Positions 25,153 to 35,728 of a stretch of 64,000 bases of DNA are shown here, one piece after another. Where the stretch lies: assembly GCA_034336665.1 (NCBI GenBank), contig CM067576.1:10903385-10967384 (forward strand), written 5' to 3'. Made by a program: the position numbers and the translations under genes. The notes beneath the pieces were generated by a model that saw only the letters and a list, made by a program, of their open reading frames with translations, did no database searches and had not been told where the DNA came from. Position 1 is the stretch's first letter; each line of letters opens with the position of its first letter. The stretch is from Luscinia megarhynchos (lineage: Eukaryota > Chordata > Aves > Passeriformes > Turdidae).

Positions 25153-26969
25153 GGCCGCTGGAGCAGCAGCTGCAGGCGTGAGTTCCCCTCCAGCACTCAC
25201 AGGATCCCACTCATCCCACACCTTATAACAGCTGAGAACTGGTTTAAACTGGCCACAAACCAATACACAGGAGCCAAGCCCAAAACAACCATCTCAAAAT
25301 AACAGGGTCAGCCCCACAGATCCCAGTATGGTTGTGTCCTGCCACATCCAGCTGCCCACATGGGCCAGGGACCAGGGGACCCACCTGCCTCCTGCAGATG
25401 ACCTGTGTGAACAAGGATGTTCATGGGGACCAGTGTGCTCCCAGTACTGTCTGCACCCTGCAAGGCGTTGGTGAGGGGGTGGCAGGGCCAGCCCTGAGAG
25501 CTGGTGGCAATATCAGTGCCGGTGCAAGGGTGCTGAGCCCATGGCAGCTCTTCCTGGGAAAGTGGATATGGGGACATGCTCTGGGGAAGGATGTGGCACC
25601 GCTGAGCAATTCCAAAGTGGGGAAATGAAGGGCTGCCAGTGGCAGGGCTGAGGGCAAGGGCTGGGAGGGGTTCAGGGCTGTGCCGGTTTTCAGGAGGCTT
25701 CTGTGCGAGCTGCAGACGGTGAGTGGATGGAGGGGGAAGGACATGGGCACAGCAGGAGCACCCTGCAGGGACAGGGACATGGCAGAGCCTGCACTGCGCT
25801 GCCAGCAGGGAGCAGCCACGGTGCTCGCTGTGCCCATGCCATGCCCACCGCCCCGCCACCACGCTTGGCCCCCGCAAACAAACCGCGGGGCTGTGTGCAC
25901 TGCAAACACGGCGGCGAGACCGCAAACACCGCGGCTCCGGCACGGGCCGGCTCTGCTGGAGCCCGCTGGAGCCGACAGGATCCAGCCCAGGAGCAGCTGG
26001 AGCACAGCCAGGCACCACCACGGCAGAGCCACATTTTGGGAAGGTGTGGGTTCCTGAGGTCCTGCCTCGCAGGAACTGAAGCCGAGGATCTCCAGAGTGT
26101 CCAGACTGTTTGCTCTGTGATACCAGAGGGTATCAGGGTGTGGGGAGGGGTGCCCTTAGCTGGGGTGGGGACCATGGGGAGACCCGTGGCAGAAGGACCC
26201 ATGCATAAGGAGCATCAGGGATGCCTTGAGGTACCCAAACCTTCCCCGGGTTCCCTCCTCCTCCTGTGGAGGCTGCCTCAGCAGCAGGAGGTGGGGCATG
26301 AGCGGCAGCAGGCGCAGGCAGGGAGGCTGGGAGGGGCTGCAGGGGTCGTGGGAGGCTGTGGCAGGCAGAGGGGAAGAGGCAGCAGGAACCAGAGGCAGGC
26401 AGGATCAGCAGCCTGCACACATCCCCCTCACCCCTGACCTCTGCCAATCCTCTGTGCCAGCAGCCTCCCTGGCAGCTGACGTGAGCTGGTACCTCCCGCT
26501 CCCGAGGTGCCAGGGCAGCTGGCAAATGCTGCCCTCACACACTGCCCGCACACGCCCGGTCTTGGGAACGTGGTGGGGGACTGGCAGGGGCAAAAAATTC
26601 CATCCCAACATGGGGATCTCACCAGGAGCCAGTGTGCAGGACTGTCCAGGGACACAGCCCCTCGCCCGTGCCACCATTTCACTCCACTGCCAAAGACTTT
26701 GGGCTCCTGATGGCCGGAGGAGGCAGAAGGAAAAACATCCAGCAGACAATTGCAAAAGTCAAGTCTGAGCAAGAAGGAGGGTGTGAGCGGGGGGGTGCCA
26801 GATCCGGTGGTATTCCTTGGAGACGGCAACAACAATGGCAGGAATATTTGCTCATGCCTAGCCGAGCCCAAACCAGTCATGGGCTGGGGGATCGGGACCT
26901 CGAGGAAACAGCCAGGGGCCTCTGCTGGCCCGAAGGAGAGAGGGGCAGGACCCTGCACTCGCCCGGCGC

Positions 26970-26977
26970 TGACGTCA
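26970..26977. promoter_or_regulatory. Perfect CRE, TGACGTCA
   Basis: An 8-bp palindromic cAMP-response element about 790 bp upstream of the HBEGF start codon and 1.8 kb from the SLC4A9 start. It can bind CREB/ATF and some AP-1 dimers; HBEGF is an immediate-early gene in other vertebrates, which fits. Function here is inferred from the motif. Confidence 0.5.
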
Positions 26978-27615
26978 GTGACATTTTTTGCACTGTCACC
27001 TGTGCTGAGTATGGGGCCAAACACAGCACACGGTTGGCAGCATGGTGAAAGGGATTGGGAAGCTCTGGCAGTGCCCAAGCACAGCAGGCTGGGACAGGGA
27101 CAAGGGACAGTGGCTGGCAGGGGGGTGTTGTGAGATGAGGCTGTGGCTAGATCACTTGGGCTGCATAGGGGCACAAAGGGTCTCTGCTGCCTTCTGTCCG
27201 CTGAGTGTCACCCCATTCCCAGAGCCAGGAAGAGGTGCAGCCCTGACTCCTGAGGTCCTGCCTCTCAGCTGATGCTCCTCTTGTGAGTTGTACTCGCTCC
27301 CCCAGCACGCTCGGGCCACCTTAAGCACCTGCCAGCCGGGGCCTGGGGCCACGGGGACCATAGGGATCCCCCTCCTCTCCCTCTGACTGGGGCCACACTT
27401 CCCCCTGGCTCCACACCCTGCAGAGACCCTTTTCTCCCCGGGCTCATCGCCCAGCCCAGCCGGCAGCGCGGAGCCTCGCCGGGCGGCGGTGGCTGTCGGG
27501 TTCCTGGCTGGCCTCCTGAGGGGGAGAACCCACCGGGCCCAGACCAGCGTCTCTGGACCTGGACCCGATCCCGGTCGGCGGGACGCCCCCGGGGGGCGGC
27601 GGGGAAGCCCTTGCC

Positions 27616-27657
27616 GGGGGCGGGGCGGTCGGTCAGCCCCTCCTCGCCCCGCCCCGC
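27616..27657. promoter_or_regulatory. HBEGF: GC boxes of the HBEGF promoter
   Basis: Two strong SP1/KLF-type GC boxes lie in opposite orientation: GGGGGCGGGGCGG at 27,616-27,628 and GCCCCGCCCCGC at 27,646-27,657. They sit about 110-150 bp upstream of the HBEGF start codon, inside a CpG island that runs to about 28.7 kb through exons 1 and 2. No TATA box was seen close by. Confidence 0.6.
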
Positions 27658-27762
27658 GGTCCGCAGCTTTCTACCCGAGGAGGGGCCGCTGTGCCGGAGA
27701 ACGGGCATCGCTGCGACACCGAGCGGAGCACGGCAGCGGCTGGACGTGTATGCCCGTGGGTC

Positions 27763-30700
27763 ATGGACGGGCGAGCAGTGCTGATCCAAGCGCTGCTGGC
27801 GGCAGGTACGGGCTCATGTGAGGAGGGTCCCGGGTGCAGGCAACACATCCCAGCGCTGTGCTCGACTGGAGGGTCCCGAACACGTGGGGGGAATGGTCTT
27901 GGGCAATGAAGGCTAGGCGGTCCTGGGTGTGGGCAGACGGGGAGATTGGCCCCGTCCCGCATGGGGGATGCCGGGCAGGGCAATGTCAGCCCCTAGTCCT
28001 GACCGCTCTCTCCGCAGTGTGCTCAGCGGCGGCGGGCGGGCTGCGCCGGGACGAGCTGCACAACGAGGTTCTGCACAAGGGCGGCGACGGAGTGCCCGTG
28101 CCAGCCACGGCTCCCGCTGCTCGGTGGCAGCCCAGAGAAAGAGGGCGGCGGAGCAGCCTCGGGGGACGACTTCAGCGAGCTGCCGAGAGGTATGGACGGG
28201 ATAAAGGGTCTCAGGGCGGGGCCGGGGTCGCGGGATGGGCTGGGGGCAGCTGGAGCCGGAGAGGTCGCGAAGGTGCCAGGCTGATCTCGGCTCAGTCCCG
28301 CGAGTGCCCCGGCAGCAGCTCTGGTTCCGCTTCGGAGGGACTTGCAGTGGTGGGTGGGAGCAGTCCCCAGGTACCGAGCCCCGGCGGCAGCAGACCCGAG
28401 TGGGAATAGCCCGTGGGAATAGCACCAGCACGGGGCAGTGGCGCTCCTGGCAGGGTCTGTCTGTGCTTCCGAAGTCCCCTGCAGGGCGGCTTCCAGGGAG
28501 TCCGGGCTCTTAGCCGCTTGGCCGGGAGCGGACAGAGCCCTCGTGGCGGGGTTGCCGTGTCCGGGACCCGCGCTGGCCGGCCGGTGGTGGCCGCGGCGCG
28601 GGGACCGCCGTGAGTCACCGCCGCCCACGCGCGGCTGCTCCTCATTCCGCGGCAGGGCTCGTCAGCCGGCGGCCCCGCCACGGAGGCGGTGGGGCACTGC
28701 CGCTCTCTGGGGCTCCCGAGCACCCACGCCGGGCTCCTTGCCCCGGGCTGGCACCAGAGAGCGTCCCGGGGTTTCTCATGGGGGTTGGACGGGGAGCCGT
28801 GGCGGGCTGAGAGGGTGACATGTCCCTGGTGCCTCGCACACGCTCCGTGCCGAGGGCAGTACCTGGCACCAGGAGCGTGCTCTGCTCCCTACAGCTCACC
28901 CTCCCATTTTTCCGTGTTTTCTTTTTCTTTCTGACTGTGCCAGCAGACTGTGACATAAAGGTAGCAAAACCGGGCTGAGCTACTCAGCCCCCGAGAAACG
29001 CAGCAGTGTGGGTCGGCTGGCTGTGGCTGGGAGATAACCCTCAGGGCAGGGGACGGAGCTGCTGTTAGACTTATCCGGGGGTTTCTCCCGAGCCGCAGAG
29101 TTTCCTGGAGTATCGGTTTTCTCCAGGCACAGGAGGATGTTGAAATAACTTTGTTAGGTGTGCAAGTGGTGTGTGCCAGCGTGAGAGGCACTGGTTCTGT
29201 CAGGAAGTGGCTGAGAAGGAACTGGGCAGGTTACAACTTGTCAGGTTGGACTCTGCTGTGCTCTCCTCCCCGAGCAGCCCGGGGCTTAATTCACCGGGGT
29301 TACTGGGCACCATAGCTCGGAAGGAACTAAAAAATCCCCCTTGCAGCAGTGAATGCTCTCCAACACCTCAGCACCTAGTGAGATCAAGCTGGGAGCTGAT
29401 TTTTTTGGCATCTGCACACTTTAAAAACCATTTCGATACCCTTGCTAGTGTTGGGCTGTGTCTGGGTGAGGAGCTTGGTGCTCTGGTTCCCACCAACCCA
29501 GCAGGGGACTGGCCTGGCACCAAAAGCCGCTGGTTACTGTGCTGCAATTAAAACATCCCGTTGTAATTCATGGGAACGATGCCTCACCATCTCCTTGGCA
29601 CTACAAAACCAAAACTTAAGGCAGGCTTGCTCGTTTAATCCTGCCTTGGGGTGAGTAAGGCATCCTTGTGCCCACGGGAAGCAGAGTCCACCAGAGCCAT
29701 GAATAGGGTCTTAGAAAAGCTTGTGCTTGTCAGGGAAATAAAGGCCAGATAAAGGGGCAATTAGCAGTGTTCTGTATTCAGTGGAAACTGGTGCATATAA
29801 TAGCAGCATTTGAGATGTATAAAGCTCTGTTCCCCCTGCCCGACTCCCTTCTTTCCTTGAGAATTGTTCTTGTGAATTGGAAAGGCCATGATATTTGTGA
29901 GGAACTGGAAAAAAAAAAGCCCCCCCACCCCAGGCTCGGGGGCAGCTCCCAGCACAAAGGGCTGTGGGAGCCAGGGCTGAGCAGTTGTGGCAGCCCTGGG
30001 ATGTAGCTTTGCTTTCCCGTTGGTTGGCACGTGGAGCTGATCTGACTGCTGTTGTCTCCTTCCCAAATTGTTTTTCAGTTGCCTTCCTGTCAAAGCCTCA
30101 AGGCCTCGTTACTCCCAAGAAAAAAGGGAACGGCAATAAAAGAAGAAAAGGCAAAGGCCTGGGGAAGAAGAGAGACCCGTGTCTGAGGAAGTACAAGGAT
30201 TTCTGTATTCACGGCGAGTGCAAGTACATCCGAGAGCTGGGGGCTCCCTCTTGCATGTGAGTTGCTGGTGTGTGCCTGTGCAGGGGGAGACTTAGTCATG
30301 GTCCTTTCAATTCTCCAGGCCAGGCAGAGGAAAAGCAGGGATATTTTTAGTGCATGTTCCCTACCCGTGCAGGGACAGCTCTGACTTGGCCTCTTCCTTG
30401 TACTTCTGGAAGTGTCCACCCCTCCCCCAAAACCTGTCATGGCCTCAGAGCCAGGGTTCCCTGCCAGCGTGGTGGGCTCTGGCTGAGCTGGGGTCTGCAG
30501 AATGGTGTGTAGGGCTGGGGTCTGGCAGCTGAGGGCTTCTGCAAGTCTGATGTGGGAAACCTCTTCCTGACCCTATCACTGTAAGTCCCCCAGTCTGAGA
30601 TCTCGGGGCTCCTGCATCTGTCAGGGCACATCAGTGCAGGTGGGAGGAGCGTCTCTGCCACACTCCCATCAAAGCAGACTGGAGGCAGCACCTTTGAGGA

Positions 30701-32511
30701 CATGCTGCCAAAGCTGAGCTGTCCTTTGGCCTGATGAGAGACAGGGCTGTGTAACCCTCCTTGCCCATCCCTCTTGGGTGCAGGGCAAGCAGGGAGATGA
30801 GGCAAGTGGAGGAGAAAGTGTTTGCCTGCTGCTGGGGTATCTTGATACAGTACGCTACTGCAGGAAGTACCCCGGGGTGCATATTTGATCCCTGCTGACG
30901 TGGGCAGGACTTGAGCTGGCAGATATGTAAGAGGCTTTGTTCTTCACTATCAATCCTCTGAGCCACCCAGCCTTGAGCCCAGGGAAGATAATAGCTCCTT
31001 GGCTTATGGTGCCCACAGGATCTGCAATCTGCAGGGATCAAGCTCCACAGAGCTCCTCTAATTCCCTAGTTTCTCACTGTTCAAGCTGAGGCTTGTACAG
31101 GGGCTCAGGACTGCCAGTGAGGGAACATCTTTGCAGGCTCAGTTTGGGTTGGTGACCTAGCACAATGTGGGTTGCAACACCTCAGCTTAGGACTGGGACA
31201 GCCAGGTGTCCCCTACCCAGATCCCTGGGGCTGGGAGAGAACCTGGGACACAGGCAAGCAGCAGGGGCTTGGAGGCTGGCTACATCTCTTCAGCACAGTG
31301 GTCCATCCCTGGGTGGCATCTCTCAGAGCCATCAGAGCTTTTAGTAACGGTGGCCAACTGCCCCAGTCTCCTCTGGTAAAGAGGCTTGTGCTGCCTGGTG
31401 TCACCCCTGTTGTGGCTGTTCTTGGTGGTTGGCTGTGCCTCTGTCACAGGGTTTTCCTGGAGTGCTGCTTCCTGGGGCACAGGGTAGAATGAGATGCTGC
31501 TGGGCTGGGTCCTGCACCTTTGCCTTGTGCCCAGCCTTGCTGCTTTGCCTGGAAGGTGATGCTGGCATGTGGCATTGTGAGCCCAGGAGGAGGGCTGGAC
31601 TGAGTCTGCCTTGGAGATCAGCCTGAGGGTCAGTGGTGCTGGATATAGAGGGATATAATTATCTGGTTGCATCAGTGCGATGTAGCTCAGAGAGGGTTGG
31701 AAGCCTCCCAGCCTGTGTGGAGCGTTATTTCTGTTACATGAGCAACCTCCCAAGTCTCCAGGGATGGGACACCTCTGAGCTGGCAGGGTGTGCAGGGACA
31801 TCCTGCTCCATGGGAAATGCTGGGCCACTTGCCTCACTGCTCCCTTACAACTTCCAGAGGTGGTCTGGGCAACCAGTGTCTGCCTGGTGGTGACTGGGAA
31901 GAGCACAGACCCCAGTGCCTTCTACTGGGAGAGAGCTCAACCTTTCTGGGAGCCTTCACTAGGTGCAGGAGAAGCTAAATTTAACAGTACAACAGAGATA
32001 ATGGTAACATCAGACCTCCCAGCTCAAGGGTGTGGGGACTGAGGGGAACAAGCAGGTTGCTGGTTAAGGCTGAGCACAGAGGCATTGCCTTCCTATGGGG
32101 TATGGGAGACATGAAGACCTCCAGTCCCTTTTCCCCCTGACCTTTATGGGTTTCCTCCTTTCCCAGATGCCAGCCAGGCTATCATGGAGAGCGCTGCCAC
32201 GGCCTTTTGCTGCCGGTGGAGCACCCACCCAGCGCGTACGACCACACCACAGCCCTGGCTGTCGTTGCTGTTGTCCTGTCCTCCCTGTGTCTCGTCATCA
32301 TCGCAGCCCTGCTGATGCTCAGGTGAGTGGGGTGGCACCGAGCTCTCACATCTGTGTCCCTGGGAAGTGTCTTGGCTGCAAGAGGAGGGTGGCAGGGGTT
32401 TCTCCATGCCCTGAGCATCCCTTTGCTTGGCCTCACAGGTGTCACAAGAGGGGTGGCTACGATGTAGAGAACGAAGAGAAAATCAAGCTGGGCATCTCTG
32501 TGAATCACTGA
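27763..32511 (+). CDS. HBEGF: HBEGF (proheparin-binding EGF-like growth factor), 5 coding exons, frame broken in exon 2
   Basis: Type I membrane precursor of a ligand for EGFR and ERBB4, shed by metalloproteases. Exons: 27763-27805, 28018-28189, 30079-30256, 32167-32322, 32439-32511; all junctions are GT/AG. In order: signal peptide (MDGRAVLIQALLAA|V), propeptide (LRRDELHNEV), heparin-binding basic run (KRRKGKGLGKKR), EGF module with six Cys split over exons 3 and 4 (DPCLRKYKDFCIHGEC; CQPGYHGERC), juxtamembrane EHPPSAYDHTT, one membrane helix (LAVVAVVLSSLCLVIIAALL), and cytoplasmic GGYDVENEEKIKLGISVNH, TGA at 32,509-32,511. Exon lengths sum to 622 nt, one more than a multiple of three. Without the extra base the protein would be 206 residues (human 208). 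Identity is certain; the frame problem is described under exon 2. Confidence 0.95.
28018..28189 (+). CDS. HBEGF: HBEGF exon 2, contains an apparent +1 frameshift
   Basis: Entering from exon 1 (one base carried over), the frame reads VCSAAAGGLRRDELHNEVLH, a plausible signal-peptide end and propeptide. Leaving to exon 3, which needs one carried base, the frame reads GSPEKEGGG and DDFSELPR. These two frames differ by one base, so one nucleotide too many lies between about 28,092 and 28,125, in a GC-rich run. Read as given, translation would continue out of frame and stop early in exon 3, before the EGF module. An assembly or sequencing error in a GC-rich exon is the likeliest cause; a true disabling mutation or an unrecognised splice variant is possible but I see no alternative GT/AG pair that repairs it. 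Confidence 0.8.
30079..30256 (+). CDS. HBEGF: HBEGF exon 3: heparin-binding region and first half of EGF module
   Basis: The acceptor is preceded by a strong pyrimidine tract (TTTTTCAG). The exon encodes VAFLSKPQGLVTP, a Lys/Arg-rich stretch that binds heparan sulfate, and the first four Cys of the EGF fold up to APSC. It ends in phase 2 (AT|gtgagt), and exon 4 supplies the third base of Ile. The 1.9 kb intron upstream holds the tail of the CpG island and no other gene I recognise. Confidence 0.95.
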
Positions 32512-33901
32512 GGATGCCAGGTGCTGGCGAGGTGAGCCCCTGGCTGGGCATGGGGCAGCAGTGGGGCTGGTGGGCATCTGGGATCTCTGCTGTTTGTGCT
32601 GGCTGGGACTGCTGTGTGCTATCTGGCTCCTATGCCAGAGCTAGGCAGGAGCTGAAGGCAGCCTGAGTCTGGAGAAGCAGCTGGCTGAGAGTCTGGGCTG
32701 CCCTGTAGGGCTCCAGTCTTCTTTTCTCCTCTTTCTGCTGAAACCCTGTCCCCTGGCACCTCTATCATTCCTACATCCTTCTTTCTAACCCTAAGTCCCT
32801 GCTCTGTGCTGGTGTTCCATGCTTTGGGGATGTTTTGTAGTAGGGAAGCTGCTTCTGTTTGGTTTAGTTTTTTTCCCCCACTCATTCTGCTCCCTCTCTG
32901 ACCCTCTGAGTCACTTCCCCTCCTTAGATATTGCCTCTATTTATATACATGTGTAAAAAACCCCTTTCCTTTTCATTCCAACTCTGCTTATTACTTGCAC
33001 AGAAGCAGTGCCTATCAGCTTGGCACGGGGGATCTTGCTGCCAGCCCATGTCATGTTCCTCTGGCTGGGCTGGGGTGTGTACTCTGCCGCAGGGGTGGCT
33101 GCGGGGCCGGGTGCTGAACATCTGTCAAACTTCCTCTGATCTGATCTAAATCCTGACGTTAGATGTGGTCATACATATTACAGCTACTTCTCTTCTTTAA
33201 AGAAAAAAAAAAAAAGAAAAGTCATTGTTCTCTGTGAGGATGAAGTAATGCCTTCTGAGAATTTTGGTCATGTTCATCACGGTGTTGGGGGTGGGAATTT
33301 GAGCTGTTTTGGAGCTGAATTTTCAGGAAGGATATTTGGCACTTTCCTCACTGTCCCCTTTACCCTGGGGATTACTGGGATGGATGTGTCCAGGGTATGT
33401 GCTGTGGTCCTTGGAAAGGGACACCTGACGGAGCACCTTTGCTCCAATCCTCTCAGGTCCAGTCCCGAGGGGCGGCGAGTTGCTGCTGGCCTTGGGTGGC
33501 CACGAGGGCTCTCCTCATGGGATGGGCGGGTCGGCTCCTCCATCCCACCACGCCGGGAGCTCAGAGCAGCCCAGGATCGCGGTGTGAGCTCTCCCGCCTC
33601 TCTCTTGCAGGGGTCGGCACTAATGCACTTCTACCTCCTGGAAGAGGCGAGACCGCGGCGCCAGCGGCGGGGGCTGCGGCACGCTGGGGGCTCGCTGGAG
33701 CGCCAGGGCGGCACCGGCGGGGCTGCGCGGCCAGGGGCGGCACCGCGGCAGCTCCGTGGCCACCCCGGGACGGAACGCGGCGCTGGCCGGGGCACAGGGA
33801 CTCTCCGTCCACTGCAGTGTGTGCCGAGGAACAAGCTGTGAAAGGGAGGAGACCGGGCTCGGGGCTTCCTTCGCCGCAGGAGTGGGGGGAGGGTAACAGC
33901 T

Positions 33902-33972
33902 ATTTAACAAGATATTTTTCATTTTAAATTATATATTTATTTTAGATAAACTGTACATAGTATTTATATTTA
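33902..33972 (+). promoter_or_regulatory. HBEGF: AU-rich elements and Pumilio site in HBEGF 3'UTR
   Basis: Four ATTTA pentamers (33,902, 33,935, 33,962 and 33,968) flank a perfect Pumilio-type octamer TGTACATA at 33,952-33,959. Such elements shorten mRNA life, fitting the transient expression of HBEGF in other vertebrates. The factors themselves are inferred. Confidence 0.7.
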
Positions 33973-34057
33973 TTGTAGGTCTGGCCCTGCATCCTTCATG
34001 TATGTCAAGATGACAGGGTCAGACCTCACTTATTTTTTAAGTGCAATGTAATATTCT

Positions 34058-34063
34058 AATAAA
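34058..34063 (+). terminator. HBEGF: HBEGF poly(A) signal AATAAA
   Basis: AATAAA within CTAATAAATAAC at the end of the AU-rich 3'UTR. Cleavage is expected 10-30 nt downstream, near 34,080. A GT-rich stretch (TTGGGTTGTT) follows at 34,083. Confidence 0.85.
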
Positions 34064-34429
34064 TAACACTTTGTAACAAACACTTGGGTTGTTAATTTAA
34101 TCGTGGAGGTGGGAAGGAATCAGAATTCTGCTTTCAGCACCAATTCCATGCTGGTGGGGGTACTGCCAACAGCAATAGAGATCCTGAGTTTGTGGTCAGG
34201 GCTTGTGCCATCCTTATGGAGCAGCGTGTTGTAAGGGGCTGGGGGCCAGATCCATCCCAGCTTGGCCCCATGTGGATTATTTTGGAGACTTTCTTTGTCT
34301 TTGCCAGCTGGTGCTTTGGGAGGGGTATGATGTCTGTTCATCAAGCAAATCTGCAACTGGTATGGCCAAAGCCACTCTGGCCACTGATCCATTCAAACGG
34401 GAATGGTCCTTGGTTTTAAGGCAGCATTT

Positions 34430-34545
34430 GGCATTTAGACACTGGCACAGGTTGCCCAGAGAAGCTGTTGCTGCCCCATACCTGTAGATATTCAGGTCCA
34501 TACTGAACGTGGCTTTGAGCAACCTGGTCCATTGGAAGGTGGATT
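34430..34545 (+). mobile_element. CR1 LINE 3' fragment between HBEGF and PFDN1
   Basis: Sense CR1 tail: 'ggcacaggttgcccagagaa', 'gctgttgctgcccca', 'ttgagcaacctggtccattg'. Only about 115 bp survive, 350 bp downstream of the HBEGF poly(A) signal. It is followed by an A-rich run (34,584-34,640). Confidence 0.8.
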
Positions 34546-34810
34546 TGTGACCAAATCATCTTATGCTGGTTCAATGCTTTGGCAAAAAAAAAAAAAAACA
34601 ACCCCAAAAAAACCCCCAAAAAAACCAACAACAACAAAACCTGAAGTGGGCTTATACCTCTCTTGAGAAGAATCCCAGCTGTTCTTTGGGTGATTGCAGG
34701 TTCCTGGAGCTGAGCAAGTAGCACTTTATACAGTGGGTCAGGAATGATTCCTTACTTTGCAGTAAAAATAACCTCCAAACCAGTTCTTTCCTCTTCCCTT
34801 GGGGGGAAGT

Positions 34811-35430
34811 GAGAGCGGGGGAGTTGCTGGCTCTGCTGGAGAGCCTTGAGGCAGAGAGAAGCCAACAGGATCCTGGGCTGCATCCAAAGAATCATGGCCA
34901 GCAGGTCAAAGGTGATTCTCCCCCTGCATCATGTACAGTTCTGCTGTTACCAGCATAAGAAAAACATGGAACTGCTGGAGCAAGTGCAGAGGAAGCCACA
35001 AAGTTGGTAAGAGGAGAGTGGAGGATCTTCTCTATGAAGACAGATTGAGAGAGCTGGGGCTCTTCTGCTGGAGAAGGAAAGGTTGAGTGGAGAACTCATT
35101 GCAACCTTTCAGTGTCTCAGGAGGCCTCCAAGGAAGCCAGAGAGGGACTCTTCACCAGGAGCTGTAGTGACAGGACAAGGAGTAATAAGCACAAATTGAA
35201 AGAAGGAAAATTTGGGTTACATATGTGGAAGAAATTCTTTATTTTGAGGGTGGTGAGGGATGGGAACAGGTTGCTTAGAGAAGCTGTGGCTGCCCCATCC
35301 CTGGGAATGTCCAAGGCAAGGTTGGATGGGGGTTTAGAGCAGCCTGGGATTGGGGAAGGTGCCCTGCCCAAGGCAGGGGGGACTTGGGATGAGATGATGA
35401 GCTTTCCAGCTTGTTAACATTCTGTGATTC
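34811..35430 (+). mobile_element. CR1 LINE 3' region upstream of PFDN1
   Basis: Sense CR1 of about 0.6 kb: 'ggatcctgggctgcatcc', 'agagagctggggctcttc', 'gagaactcattgcaacctt', 'cttagagaagctgtggctgc', and the typical terminus ATTCTGTGATTC at 35,420-35,431. It ends about 290 bp before the PFDN1 start codon, so the promoter is squeezed between this element and exon 1. Confidence 0.9.
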
Positions 35431-35562
35431 CCAGCTAAGGCAGGGATGGTTCTCACCCTCCAGCCGCTCCGGGCCTTCACCAACCCAGGCGGGGTCGGCC
35501 CGACCGGGCACCGCAGGACGAGGCCTGGTGCGAGGAGCCCTCACGGGAGCCCCAGCCCGGTT

Positions 35563-35655
35563 GGTGCCGGTCCCACAGCATCCCCCGGCCGGTGCCGGTG
35601 CCGGTCCCACAGCATCCCCCGGCCCGGCCGGTGCCGGTGCCGGTCCCACAGCGCC
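35563..35655 (+). repeat. GC-rich tandem repeat in the PFDN1 5' flank
   Basis: Two full and one partial copy of a unit built from GGTGCCGGT plus CCCACAGCATCCCCCGGCC (28 to 39 nt depending on the number of GGTGCC steps). Copies begin at 35,563, 35,591 and 35,630, and the third diverges after CCCACAGC. It lies 65-157 bp upstream of the PFDN1 start codon. Confidence 0.85.
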
Positions 35656-35695
35656 TTCCGCCCGCGGGTGGAGCCCTGACTGTCCCCGCCCCTCC

Positions 35696-35728
35696 GCGCA
35701 TGCGCCGTGCGCGGACAAGATGGCGGCG
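35696..35728 (+). promoter_or_regulatory. PFDN1: PFDN1 core promoter: NRF1 palindrome and YY1 site
   Basis: GCGCATGCGC at 35,696-35,705 is a perfect NRF1 site. AAGATGGCGGCG at 35,717-35,728 is a YY1-type site that includes the start codon. This pair is typical of TATA-less housekeeping promoters, where YY1 sites sit just downstream of transcription start, so the 5'UTR is probably very short. Confidence 0.75.

Larger units (their letters stand above)
25153..27762. other. Divergent intergenic region between SLC4A9 and HBEGF
   Basis: This 2.6 kb region separates the minus-strand SLC4A9 start from the plus-strand HBEGF start, so it should hold both promoters. It becomes steadily more GC-rich to the right, entering the HBEGF CpG island at about 27.4 kb. 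A perfect CRE (TGACGTCA) is at 26,970-26,977. Long open frames occur on both strands (for example minus 25,308-26,021 and 25,421-26,032) but they overlap each other, show no conserved motif and are probably compositional. A noncoding first exon of SLC4A9 could lie here. Confidence 0.6.
33611..34080 (+). other. HBEGF: HBEGF terminal 3'UTR exon
   Basis: A donor CGAG|GTGAGC follows the stop codon by about 20 nt (at 32,531) and an acceptor TCTCTTGCAG|GGG is at 33,610, matching the separate 3'UTR exon of mammalian HBEGF. The exon has a GC-rich first half and an AU-rich second half, and ends at the AATAAA at 34,058-34,063. The exon junction is less than 50 nt past the stop, so it should not trigger nonsense-mediated decay. 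The open frame across 33,248-33,841 is not supported as coding. Confidence 0.8.

Noticed and set aside
25308..26021. 237-codon minus-strand frame upstream of SLC4A9
   Set aside because: Overlaps other frames of similar length on both strands and has no recognisable domain; more likely intergenic or a noncoding 5' exon region.
25421..26032. Minus-strand frame beginning with a signal-peptide-like stretch (LPWWCLAVLQLLLGWILSAPAG) and Cys-containing peptide
   Set aside because: Its first codon is GTG, not ATG; the nearby ATG is in another frame. No family match or clear splice context was seen, and overlapping open frames on both strands point to composition.
33248..33841. 197-codon frame in the last HBEGF intron and 3'UTR exon
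   Set aside because: It crosses the UTR-exon acceptor at 33,610, has no conserved motif and lies after the HBEGF stop codon.
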